Assembly (NCBI GenBank): GCA_047495785.1
Contig: JBLDXI010000032.1
Coordinates: forward strand, 4,154,001-4,218,000
Source of the DNA: Lepidodermella squamata
Lineage: Eukaryota; Gastrotricha
Length of the DNA stretch: 64,000 nt
Direction of reading: 5' to 3'
The position numbers were made by a program, and so were the translations under genes. A model generated the notes under the pieces. It made no database searches and had not been told where the DNA came from. It saw only the letters and a list, made by a program, of their open reading frames with translations. Below, piece after piece: positions 29,286 to 39,325 of the stretch. Position 1 is the stretch's first letter; the number at the start of each line of letters is the position of its first letter.

Positions 29286-29837
29286 CTAATAGGGCTTCTT
29301 TTCATAAGCAATTTGAATGATTGTCAAAAGCAGCGGGATCAGCAGGATGAGGAACATGACGAAAAAAATGCAAAAGATGAACCTGATGTAGTAAGTTGAG
29401 TTTTTCCACAGTGTCGATATGTTTTGCTGCTCGTCGGGTGGCTCGTCGAACTCGGCGAAATGATAGTGATTGCGGTTAGCACCCGACACCCGGTAGTAGC
29501 GTGGCTTCGAAACTGCCCGTTGGCCATTGCTGGCTAGGCTTGTCTTGTAATACGTTGTCGATTTTCGCCGCTCCTCCGTTACAACCACGATAGAATGTTT
29601 CGGCGGAATATCCTCGATAGAAATGATCTCATTGCTGCTGGTATTTGACTCATTCGCTGACGTAGTGGACGCTTTGACAGCAGCGCCATAAGACTGAGGT
29701 TTGTCGCCTATTTTCAGACCATCCTCGCTATCGAGAAGCGCATCGTTAGATGTGCAGTCCTGATTCTCGACCACACCAGTTCTATCAAAAACCGCCGTCT
29801 CATTGCCTTCAAAGCAATGCTTAGCCCAACTGGTCAT
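29286..29837 (-). CDS. S9: small single-pass membrane protein of the S cluster
   Basis: 183 residues from ATG 29837. Acidic and Ser-rich N-terminal 110 residues (TTSANESNTSSNEIISIEDI), then Arg/Tyr-rich sequence (KPRYYRVSGANRNHYHF), a second acidic patch (EFDEPPDEQ), the sequence KNSTYYIRF leading into a membrane segment at about 153-175 (FIFCIFFVMFLILLIPLLL, Cys and Pro in the family register), and a short tail. TTTTAG occurs about 25 bp upstream of the ATG, so a 5' leader exon is possible; I see no coding exon there. Function unknown. Confidence 0.66.
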   Translation of the reverse strand: MTSWAKHCFEGNETAVFDRTGVVENQDCTSNDALLDSEDGLKIGDKPQSYGAAVKASTTSANESNTSSNEIISIEDIPPKHSIVVVTEERRKSTTYYKTSLASNGQRAVSKPRYYRVSGANRNHYHFAEFDEPPDEQQNISTLWKNSTYYIRFIFCIFFVMFLILLIPLLLTIIQIAYEKKPY

Positions 29838-29906
29838 CACTTGTGCCAATAACAGTGTCTAAAACAAAATTTCCAATTCGAGCGAGTTTGCAGATTTCCC
29901 TACTTC

Positions 29907-30095
29907 CTATAATTTTTCACGAGGACACACATGACACATGTAAGTAAAGACAATTATTAAGGCTGCGGCTCCAATCAATAAACCGCGAAAGAATGGTTGG
30001 GGAAAATGATAGCAGAAAGAAAAAATCTTGAGAATGGCATGGGGCTTGACAACAATTAAGTTCAAACCAAGTTGAAAAGCTCCTCGAGAACTCAT
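29907..30095 (-). CDS. Possible S-cluster micro-member
   Basis: From ATG 30095 a 62-residue product with a C-terminal membrane segment (FFRGLLIGAAALIIVFTYM) and a short basic tail (CPREKL). The open frame extends upstream to 30281 without an ATG. Position, strand and C-terminal hydrophobic segment fit the cluster, but the long hydrophilic N-terminal part is absent and codon support is weak. It could be a decayed copy, a 3' exon of an unseen spliced gene, or chance. Confidence 0.3.
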   Translation of the reverse strand: MSSRGAFQLGLNLIVVKPHAILKIFSFCYHFPQPFFRGLLIGAAALIIVFTYMCHVCPREKL

Positions 30096-30585
30096 CGAAT
30101 GTTGGTTCAACAGCTGTGCTAAGCTATCGGAAAAAAGAATTTGACGCAATAACCTTGCATACCTTATGAGCGCGAATAAAATATCAAATTGCTGATAGAG
30201 TACGCATTTTTCCGGCGTTCCATACAATTTAAAGTCAGGTTCGAACAACCAGGTGACTCGGAAGCGCCTGTTCTCAGCCAAAGGTGCGCTTTCAGCTTTT
30301 CAGACGCGCGGTGTCGGCTTTGAAACGTCTATCAGGAAAGAATACACTCCCCCGGCGAAGTTGGGAATAGCGTCAAATTTACATTCACTTATCTTCTTAG
30401 TGCTTGTCTATTTCATTATTTTTCGAATAATCGATCAAATTTTCATCCGTCTAATTCCCAGGCCAAGTTGCCACAAGTCATAAAAGGATTAATTATAATC
30501 AGCGAAATTCAGAACATGACCGCCGACCTGATTATTCATCATCATCCTCATTTATTTTATTTCGAACAATCATTTAACGAGTTCA
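30096..30585. other. Spacer between S10 and the possible micro-member
   Basis: 490 bp without a supported gene. A plus-strand reading at 30253-30483 has a hydrophobic stretch but begins with GTG and is antisense to the cluster. Confidence 0.4.
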
Positions 30586-30999
30586 TCAATTAGACAACTT
30601 TGCCGCTTGCTGTTGGCGATGGTAAATTGATAAGAACAGTAGTAGAAGAATTACAAGTAGCATGATCATTAAGGTTCCGAGGGCGAATTTGACCCAAGTT
30701 TTCATTGAATCTGGAGCCTTGATCTGGTTGCCTAGCAGCGGCGCCTCGGAGCCAACCGGGGTCTGCCTCACCGGCTTACCAGCGGCTTCGACCTCTTGTT
30801 GTCTGAGAAACTCCTGGTAGTCGTTTTTGCCCGGCGAAAGCACTTCGACGGCTATCAACTCGCCAGGGTGAGACATCGACTCCTTGAGGGCAGCCTTTTT
30901 AGTGCCATTGTTTTTCGCAATCTCCTGGCCAACTGGCGAAAGCTCGAGCCGACCTGGTTTCGGCGGCTTCTGTTGCAAAGGCTGCATTTCACGGCTCAT
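30586..30999 (-). CDS. S10: small single-pass membrane protein of the S cluster
   Basis: Single exon, 137 residues, ATG at 30999. Pro/Lys/Gln-rich N-terminus (QQKPPKPGRLELSPVGQ), two SP-type motifs (LSPVGQ, LSPGKND), a basic-acidic linker, then KTWVKFALGTLMIMLL starting a long Leu-rich membrane segment (about 103-128) and a short polar tail (HRQQQAAKLSN). The VKFAL entry to the membrane matches VRFAL of S4 and VKFSL of S11, the best evidence for common descent; the membrane Pro is missing. Function unknown. Confidence 0.66.
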   Translation of the reverse strand: MSREMQPLQQKPPKPGRLELSPVGQEIAKNNGTKKAALKESMSHPGELIAVEVLSPGKNDYQEFLRQQEVEAAGKPVRQTPVGSEAPLLGNQIKAPDSMKTWVKFALGTLMIMLLVILLLLFLSIYHRQQQAAKLSN

Positions 31000-32106
31000 C
31001 GGCAGGTTAGAGAGTAATCAAAAGTAAATTCATCGACAAGAAAAAGTACTTTTGGGAAAAATTGTCTGTAACCTTTTTTCTATGTGTGCTCAGCGTAACT
31101 AAATGGATCGATATATTAAAGCGCAGCCGTCAAGTTAATTAGATTTTCTGCGTAAAATTTCCAGGTAATCGAATGCGATCAGACGATTTCTTAGTGGCTA
31201 CACGTGTATGCTGTAATTTGCCGCTGACACATTTCAGCTATTTGGCTCGCTGATCAAGCAAAAATATAGAACAGCATCAATAAATCAATAAAATCAAATT
31301 AAAACTGATTTGCATTGTTATTCATCACAAGTGCGCAAAATTATGATTTGGATAACACCCGGACAACCGACGTCATCCTGATGATTGAAATCGACAGCTG
31401 TATCTCTGACGACAACCGACATATAGGAGATACAAAAAAGTGAATCAACCTGCAGTTGAATATAGATCAAATATACTTGGCAACGAGGGATTGCGACTTA
31501 TATCTCATAATAATTTTTCTCCAGTATCTCGTTAAAATCCTACATTACTCTTTACATATTTCCAGTCAGCTTTGCCGGCATAAGCTGGCTTTGACTGAAA
31601 CATGATCCGTCATGATGGAAACAAAATTTAAATCTCGTTATAATCGAAGATGGAAATTGTATAATTTTGCTGTTAATCTATGCCTTTTTCCATATTAGCG
31701 CTAAATTCGGACAAAAGTTCTCCTCACCTTTCAATCCGATGTGAACTTGACTTAAGAAACGGCTTCAGATATTCCAAATTTCAGCGGATGTTATAAGAAT
31801 TAAGGAAAAAGAAAGGAATTCGCACGAAAAACGAAGCCTGATGATTGTTTGTAAAATTGAAAATTATGTAATAAAAAATCCGCAAAATGTCTCGCCAATC
31901 ACATGTTTGACCCGAAAAACAGATTTCTCAATTTCTGCTGAAAGAATTTGAGTGGCTTCTGTGGTTTTTCATGCCACCCCGTCAGCAAATCTAATTTTCC
32001 CTCTTACAAGATGACGATTCGTTCTCAGGTTAATTTATTTTGATTTTATCAGTGTGAACTGTGAACAAACATGAAAAATTCCTTGAAAGCAATAGGTTCC
32101 CGAGCT
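31000..32106. other. 1.1-kb spacer between S11 and S10
   Basis: Largest gap inside the cluster, AT-rich throughout, no reading frame of note on either strand, no inverted repeat noticed. A lost or very diverged member could have been here. Confidence 0.45.
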
Positions 32107-32802
32107 TCAAATTAATCGGCCCGATCGAGCTACAGCAATAGCGATCGGGAATAGAAATATCGCCAGTGTGATAACTAGGACACAAAGACTGAATTTAACG
32201 CAAGACGAAATGGGCAACGTTTGACCAGCATTTATCACCCCTCCTCGGCCGTCCTCGAGCAGATTGACCCGTAGTAGAGCGGCCGTTGATGAAGCTGGGG
32301 ATAAACACATTTTATCACTGCTCATCGGCGAATATACGCTGTTTTGCTGGCTGATTGGCATCATCACACCGTAGCTAGCAGTAGTCTGATAATAAGCGTT
32401 ACTCGGGGTGAATGATAGCAGCTGTTGTTGATAGTTATTATTTTCAGCCATCGGCTTCGCTGGTGGTTGCTGAGCTTCGTAAGCTGGCGGCGATCCAGGC
32501 GTGGTTGGCTGATTTTCGTCTACATTGAACGTAACGCCCCTCGTCGAGCCAGTCGACGCGACGTCAGCCTTGTCCAGATTTTCGGAACTGCCTCGCGGTT
32601 GCTTCAAAATGCCGCTGCCATTCGGAGACAACGCGCCACCGCCGACCGCCACCGATTTCGTCTTGCATAGCTTCGCCTTCTCGTTGCTCGCATCGTTCGG
32701 GTCAAGGCAAGTCGCGGTTGATGATAACTGCCGTTGAACAGCCCTTCTCGCTGGTTTTTTAGTGCTCCAAGGCGAAACTTTCAACACAAGTAACGACGCC
32801 AT
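32107..32802 (-). CDS. S11: S-cluster membrane protein with PPxY motif
   Basis: Single exon, 231 residues, ATG at 32802. A long low-complexity N-terminal region rich in Ser, Pro, Gln, Asn and Ala includes PGSPPAYEA, a canonical PPxY site bound by WW domains (for example Nedd4-type ubiquitin ligases), and several SP sites. A membrane segment at about 205-225 begins SSCVKFSLCVLVITL and carries Pro 15 residues after the Phe, closely matching S4. A short basic tail (RSGRLI) ends the protein. Topology with a cytoplasmic N-terminus would expose PPxY to WW proteins. TATATATT about 64 bp upstream. Function unknown; adaptor or trafficking role is inference. Confidence 0.7.
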   Translation of the reverse strand: MASLLVLKVSPWSTKKPARRAVQRQLSSTATCLDPNDASNEKAKLCKTKSVAVGGGALSPNGSGILKQPRGSSENLDKADVASTGSTRGVTFNVDENQPTTPGSPPAYEAQQPPAKPMAENNNYQQQLLSFTPSNAYYQTTASYGVMMPISQQNSVYSPMSSDKMCLSPASSTAALLRVNLLEDGRGGVINAGQTLPISSCVKFSLCVLVITLAIFLFPIAIAVARSGRLI

Positions 32803-33375
32803 TTAAAAAATGCAAGTGGTTATTCCGAAGGAAGTCCTTGCTCCTACTCGAATCGAAAAAAGACGAATATATAGCTGTGCTGCTGTAATCTCGTAATGGA
32901 ATTTCGTGATAGTGTCAAAATATCAAAATGAATGGGATAGAGCGCGGCGCGCGACGAGGATAATTTATAGCAGCGGAATTCGACGCTCTCGCGTAGTGAT
33001 TAAGTGACGAGGTCCGCTTAATCCGCCCTCGGTCGCTGTCAGGTGAAACGCACCCACTGACATGAACGAATTCGACTCCTGAAGTGTAACTAATTGCTAT
33101 TAAATATCTCAAAATAATGCAATCAGGCTTAATGGAATTAAAAATACCCATACCACCTGATGGCATAAATTACGTCATGAACCGCGCTGTCCCAAATGAA
33201 ACTTAAATTCATCTTTGAAGGTGCTTTAAAGATTACTTAGAACTATACAGCGATTGAAGATCAAAGCTAAAAGAGCAAACATGACATATAGGTAGGTATT
33301 TAAAAACGCGCTTTATTGCCAAAGCAGATGAAACTAGAAAAAACGACAAGGAACAAAAGTAGGACTGTCTGGGAT
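32803..33375. other. Intergenic region between protease 3' end and S11
   Basis: 573 bp with the S11 promoter at the left. TTTATT-type sequences near 33310-33370 may serve the protease as minus-strand polyadenylation signals. No gene seen. Confidence 0.45.
32866..32873 (-). promoter_or_regulatory. TATA box candidate of S11
   Basis: TATATATT on the minus strand, about 64 bp before the S11 ATG, so a leader of about 35 bases would result. Confidence 0.4.
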
Positions 33376-36354
33376 TTATTTAGATAAAGATGGATGATTA
33401 ATCACTAAGCTCATCCAGTCAAGGAAGCTGTAGACACTTGTGTACACGCCAGGTTTCCCGGGTGATCCGCAGCCGACCCCGAAAGATACGACGCCGTGAA
33501 CCTGCCACCTGCCATCGATCAAGCAAACCAAGGGGCCGCCAGAGTCACCTAGGCAGCTGTCTTTGCCTCCTTCAGGGGTTCTACGTAAATTTTAATGAAC
33601 ACAGTTCACCACAGGGTTGAATGGCTTACCCGCCAGCACAAAGCATTGAGTTTTCGACTAAAACTCCATGAACGCCCAACTTCCTTCTGCATTCTTCGAG
33701 ACTTTCGACTATGGGCATTTCGACTTGCTTCAAAACGTTCTCGTTGCCTTGAAAATTGAATCAGAAGAAATTAAACATATTTTTGAAGCAGACGCATCTA
33801 CCTGTTCCCTTAGTATCACCCCAACCAACGGCGTAACATAAATCGCTTGCTCGAGCTGGTCGACTAGGCAGACAAGCCGGATAGCCCAGTTCAGAGAACC
33901 TCAGCTATATGAAAAAAATCGGTAAAAATGGGAAACCAGCGATTTAATCACGTACCGGTTCACTGAGTTGAATTAACGCGATGTCGAAAGCTTTCTCGAC
34001 CTTGCCGCCGACGTATTTCTTGTGTCGCATGATTCGCCTGATCCTCGGCCGAATCAGCGGCTGGCCATTCCACGCTAATTCGCTGTTTTTCGCGTGGCGT
34101 CCGACTACAGCCTGCCAGCGGCGAGCGTTGTTGAACAGGTGCTGGTACCTTTCATTGCGAAAACAGTGCGCCGCAGTCAACAGCCACCCTAAAATAAAAA
34201 AATAAAAACATGCCGCGTTATAGCATTGAGACGAACTATCGCTGATGATCGTGGCACCGCAGATGGGACTTCCTGAGAAGAAGAGGCCAACAGCCCAAGG
34301 CCAACTGCCAGGGATAGCCGCAGTGCCGCCGACTATTTTGTCTTCTAAATCGCGGTAGACAAAACGCGAATACGCTGGTCGATTTCCTAGAGCCGGCGCG
34401 AAACCACATTGCTGCTGATTCGAGTTAATCGTAAACAATTTCCACTTGTGTTCATTCAACATTCTCGAGTTGACGGTTGTTTGACCAGAAGATACTTTCG
34501 AACCGCTCTCCATTTTCACGAGATAAGCCATTTCAAAGCCGTGGCCTTTCGCAGAGTCCGAATTCGACCGAAATATGACGGTAACTGGCCCTTGGGTTCG
34601 GATACTCGGCGGGTCGTCTAGCGATGGGCGTCTTGAATTGCAAAATTTCTCCTTCACCCGTTTGCCTTTCAGATTGACTCCGCTTATTTCAACGTAATCA
34701 CCCTGCGAACAGTCTGCTCTAGCTGCCACTTCGAAGTACAGGAAGCGAAATTCGAGTCTCCAATAGTGACCGGGTTTCAAGAACCCAGCTGGTTCCAGCG
34801 ACCATATACATGTTGTCGATGCTGGGTAGAGGCCTTTGCCGTAGCCGGGTGATCGGATGGTACCTCGCTTATTTTCTGTCAATTTCATACCATCCTTCGA
34901 ACAGCTTGAACTGCGAAAACTCTGGACATTTTCCGAAGAGCTAACAGCAGCCCAATGTAGTTTGAAACCAGCAAAATCGTCGCCGAACTTCGGCATTTTA
35001 GAAGTGAGAAATACTGCAGTCATTGCATTAGCTCGGATAAGAAGATCAGACGGCTTAGCACTCCCGCAAAGTTTGCCAAGCAGAACTTCATGGCCGTCGC
35101 GGTACAGGGATAAAGTCAAGCTATCAACACTGCATGCTCCGTGTTCTTGGAAGAAACTGTTTGGAGACAGTGAAGCCTTGCCACTATCGATACTGAAAAT
35201 TCTTTCGAATTTCAGCCTAATGAACTAGAAATCGAGCAAATTTTATTTTTGAATCGTTATTTTTCAAGCTTACATGTTGTGGGGAGGTATTTATGTGCCA
35301 AACACAGCGATGATCGGCAGGATAGGCATTCGGGTAGTTGAAACTTTGAAAGGTTCCGCTTAGACCAGTCTGATAGCGAGGCGATCCGCAGCCAGAAGGT
35401 TCGGCGTAGCGATTACCCTTATAATCATCATTTCCCTCATCATCTAAGCCATCTGTGTTCGGCTCTGCAACTTCAGACGACGGGACATCAGACGTAATAT
35501 TGAGGTTATCATCGTAAACGTCTTTACAATCCATTTCATCGAATGAATCATCGCAATGAGCCACCCCGTCGCAACTGAAAAAGCAACCCTCAGGAAACAT
35601 TATACAAATTAATTAAAAATTACATCCTATCCCACTTCAGGCAGACGTGTCTTTCGTTGTACACACATGAGAAGTGTTCTGATGGGCAATAAGTACGATC
35701 TGTCGGCATTGAATCGCTGAATTCTTCAAAAGCCAAAGGTGCACTCTGTTCCTGAATCCGGAATTCCCCATCATTTTTGAACAGCTTTCCTGTGTTGAAT
35801 CGCACCATGAAGGCAGTGCTCGCTATTTCGCTAAACGTGCGGTTATTCAGGGTGAGCCGGATCACAACCGATTGCTGGGGTGGAGCGGCGATGGACGGCA
35901 CCCAGCAGCAGCCGCAATGTTCGGAACGTTCGACCTCTGCATCGCCATCGATGTAGAAAATGCGCACGCAGCCATCGTCCGAACAAGATGACGAATTCGC
36001 GTTAGGAACATTGAATCGCTCGAAGTCAAGATACAGCGATAACTGCTGGTTTAACGGCACGGCTTCACTGCTGTTCGGGAAAATCAGCCGCCATTCGCAT
36101 TCGATGCTCTGCGTTGCGTTAACTGGCGTTGTTTTCAGGCTATCGACAATCCGGTGCTGGTAACGGTGGCTTTTGAATTGCAAAATGCCATTTGATTGGT
36201 TGTTAAGGTTAATTTCCGACGACCCAGAGTAGCAATCCGGGCATAGCTTTTGTCGAGATAAAAAATCGGTGCAGTAGCTTTCAAAACAGCTATCAGCAGC
36301 CACGCAAAGTAAGCCTAACAAAAGCAGTTTAAAAATCTCTATGGACGTGGCCAT
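33376..36354 (-). CDS. Secreted trypsin-like serine protease with LDLa and CUB domains
   Basis: Seven exons: 36354-35624, 35574-35274, 35224-34237, 34188-33956, 33904-33802, 33747-33630, 33580-33376 (most introns about 50 bp), 892 residues. Signal peptide ([15 protein letters not shown]), a CUB-like N-terminal domain, an LDLa module completed across the first intron ([22 protein letters not shown]), two CUB domains (about 306-445 and 452-585), then an S1 protease: activation site IVGG near 637, [14 protein letters not shown], and [11 protein letters not shown]. His, Asp and Ser are all present, and Asp in KDSC indicates trypsin-like cleavage after Lys/Arg. The linker 263-300 is acidic. Such mosaics act as extracellular zymogens in development or defence. 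Stop at 33376. The gene is divergent from the astacin gene at 36874. Confidence 0.9.
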
Positions 36355-36873
36355 AAATTTGAAAAATTTGCCGAATATTTGTTTTAAATGCGGAAGGTAA
36401 CTCTACAGTCGCCAGGTGTTGGTCTTAAAGATGAAACATCAATATTGTTACGATGTCGCCAATATCAATAACCGAGCTTTGTCAACAGCTGTTTGTATTT
36501 GGACTCGCTCTATCTTGCTCCAGATAGGGAAATATAGGGAAGAGTGACATTTAAAAACTGACGCAAATTTCAGCAATTTTTTTATTAATTCTCATTTTTA
36601 TTCAGGAATATCCCTCCGAGAAAATCAAAAACATTGCTTAACAATAGTTTAGTTTTGTAGTCAAGTTCGGAAGTTACACGCTCGTAAACAATGTCGGTGT
36701 TTTTCATCTACCTCTAGTAATAGCGTAGAGAAAAGCACTGTTATAATTGATGCACTGAGTTTGCGAGACGTTAAGCAAACAATTAACGCAAAAATTCAAA
36801 AATGAAAATACACTCGTTTGAGATGCCGCTATACAATAAACGCAGGTAGTGCTGCCATACCCAAAGTTTAGCT
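36355..36873. other. Divergent promoter region, protease/astacin
   Basis: 519 bp between the starts of two oppositely transcribed secreted-protease genes; any shared regulation would reside here. No clear TATA box on either side. Confidence 0.45.
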
Positions 36874-39232
36874 ATGATGAGGGAATGGTTGTTAAATTTT
36901 CCTATTAAAGCATCAGTTCTCGTAGTCATCTATCTTCTTGTCGATGGTATTTCTGGACAATCTCAAAGGGTGACTACAACTGCATCGCCAGCGAAAAATG
37001 CGACTACAACCCGGCCTTTACGAATCGAGTACTATAGGAATGACCCAGAAAATTACTTGTGGCCCCTGCGCCGAGCTATTCCTTTCCGAATTAGCAGTTC
37101 AATATCTTCACGTAACCAAGTGCCAATAATAAGAAATTGTTTGATGACAATTCAAGCGGCAACGTGTCTGCGGTTCTCAGAGTGGAACAATCAGACGATG
37201 AATGAAACGACAACGGCTCACATTCATTTCATCACAGTGAAAGCTGATTTTTGCGACACTTCTCAGATTGGCTACCGGAAAAATGAACGAACCATCATTC
37301 GGTTGGGTCCGAACTGTTTCAACAGCTCAATCATCTACAAGCTGATTTTCCACGCTCTTGGCATGTTCAACGAGCATGTAAGTAAATGCTATTATCACTA
37401 TAAATTCGGCTGAGCTTAGCTCTGATCTAATGTTAAATGGGCGTTTCCTTATCATTAATTCACCCAACCAGAGTGCTCGAGTGGTTTAAGAGGTCAGACT
37501 TAAGATCTGATGGGAGTAATCCCGCGTGGGTTCGAACCCCACCTCTGGTAGAATATTTTTCGCACCAAATTCTAATATTTTTTCGTATTATTTTCTATGG
37601 CAGCAAAGGGGTGATCGAGATCAGTACATTTATGTCAACTACGAAAATATAATGCCGCGGTGTCGTCGCCCTGGCTTTGACATAATTCCGATGGACGAGC
37701 GCGTGTTGAATACGCGATATGACCTCAATTCGATCCTACACTGGGACAGTCGGTCTTGCGCTCGCTGGCCGAATGTCACGACAATGGAGGTGCTGAAACA
37801 ACCACACCGAGGTCTCGGCGGATCGACAGCTCCAACAGCCACCGACTACCAGAAGCTGACCAACGTCTACTGCAATGGATCGAGGCCGTTGGCGTGGCTC
37901 GTCGACCGCGACAACGCCGAACCGGTCGGAGTCCGTAGCTATGTTGCCGGCCATTTCACTATCAACTTGTGGCCGGACGGGGTGATACCCTACGTGATTG
38001 ACGAATCTTTCCTCAAATGGCAACAGAAGCGGTTAGAAAGCGCTATCAACTACATCAGCAACAAAACTTGCATCGAATTTAAAGCGGTAGTGGTGAAAAA
38101 TTCATTTTTTTGTTGATATTTTAAATTGTCCGTAAACTAGGTCACTTTTAAAGAAATCGACAGCGGCAAAGTGCCTGACTACGTCGAGTTCACGTACAAC
38201 CCTGATACGGATAACGACGGGTATAAAACCGACATTTACGGGTTCATTCCACGTATCGAACGGCGTCTTGTCGAATTTGGCGATGATACATTTGGCGAAG
38301 AAGGATCTTCGAAACTCATCTACTGGGCTTTGATGGCAATTGTTGGCATATTGCCAGAACACCGGCGACCTGACCGTGATGATTACATCACGATTAATTG
38401 GGACAACGTTGCCGATGGCGCTGAGTGGGCGTTCAAAGTGCTGGACAGGCCGTTTGATCGCCGAGTTTTGTGGACACCTTACGATATTAGGTCAATCATG
38501 CACCCGGCTGCCAATGCGTTTTCATCGAATTCGCGAAGTCTCGATACGATAGCAGCGAAAAAGCGCGGGTTACAAGATGAAGTCGGAAGTGCTGACTGGC
38601 CGACTCGTTGGGATCTGACGAAAATCGATAATCTATACTGTTACGGCGGCACTCTTTCGTCATCTCGGCCTGATTCGGCTACAACCACCCCTGTTTCGGA
38701 TGAAGGCGACGACTTTTACGATGAGTACGACTACGAAGATGACAACAAGCCAAGTAACTCGACTTCAACAGCGACTAGCATTGCGACGAGGGTCCCTATT
38801 AGGACAACAACTAAGGCTACCACTAAGACAGCTGATTACGAGGAGAACGAGAACGATGGCCCTACTACCAGAACTACTAGAGCGCCGTCCACTACTAGAA
38901 CTGCTCCAGCGCCGTCTACTACGGTAGCGCTCGTCCGATCTCAAAGCCTTCCGATCCCAAAGTTGAATTTCACATTCCCACCCGGATTCGATTTAGGATC
39001 TCTGACGAAATCTGATTCGACTACAACTGTCACGGTTGCCAAGAGAATGGACCCTATTGATGACGACGATGACGATGACGATGACGATGACGCCGATGCG
39101 CGGAAGAAGAAGCGAAAACGGCGGAATGATAAAGCCTCGAAGGCGAGGAGCGGTGTCGAGCAACTGTGCCAGCATTTTACTTTCATTCACGTCTGTTTCT
39201 CATCGCTCAGTCTCATCCAGTTGATCTACTGA
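36874..39232 (+). CDS. Double-astacin pseudoprotease with Thr-rich stalk
   Basis: Exons 36874-37377, 37604-38086, 38141-39232; 692 residues. Signal peptide, short Thr-rich linker, then two astacin-like (M12A) domains. In domain 1 the zinc motif reads IFHALGMFNEH: first His is Lys, catalytic Glu is Leu, third His is Asn. In domain 2 it reads ALMAIVGILPEH with none of the three His nor Glu kept. The following RPDRD-type and SIMH met-turn sequences survive, so the fold is kept while catalysis is lost. A long Thr/Pro/Arg stalk, a poly-Asp tract (DNA 39059-39092) and a hydrophobic C-terminus suggest a GPI-anchored or shed protein; anchor is inference. Intron 1 is 226 bp and contains a tRNA gene. 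AATAAA overlaps the stop. Confidence 0.87.
37467..37550 (+). tRNA. tRNA-Leu (anticodon UAA)
   Basis: 84 nt. Seven-pair acceptor stem (ACCAGAG with CTCTGGT, discriminator A), D arm with GTGGTTTAAGAG, five-pair anticodon stem around loop CTTAAGA (anticodon TAA), long variable arm (GGGA-GTAA-TCCC) typical of class II Leu tRNAs, and a perfect T arm (GTGGG TTCGAAC CCCAC). Box A and box B Pol III promoters are intact, so it should be functional. It lies in the sense direction wholly inside intron 1 of the double-astacin gene, the only long intron of that gene. No intron in the tRNA itself. A T-run follows about 5 bases after the 3' end. Confidence 0.95.
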
Positions 39233-39237
39233 ATAAA
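39232..39237 (+). terminator. AATAAA polyadenylation signal overlapping the astacin stop
   Basis: The last base of TGA is the first base of AATAAA. Confidence 0.6.
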
Positions 39238-39325
39238 ATATGTTGTTCTTGCGTTTGAAATCGCGTGCTTAATTTCTGGGCTCACAAATTTTTATCGCAA
39301 TTTGAAAACAAAGCATTTAATTTCA

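Noticed and set aside
29907-30281. 124-codon version of the micro-member with a long N-terminus
   Set aside because: The upstream part has no ATG start and no S-type composition; only the part from 30095 is kept, at low confidence.
38941-39190. Ser- or Val/Ile-rich minus-strand ORFs opposite the poly-Asp tract
   Set aside because: Reading the GAC/GAT repeat backwards gives poly-Ser or Val-Ile frames; shadows of the astacin-gene exon.
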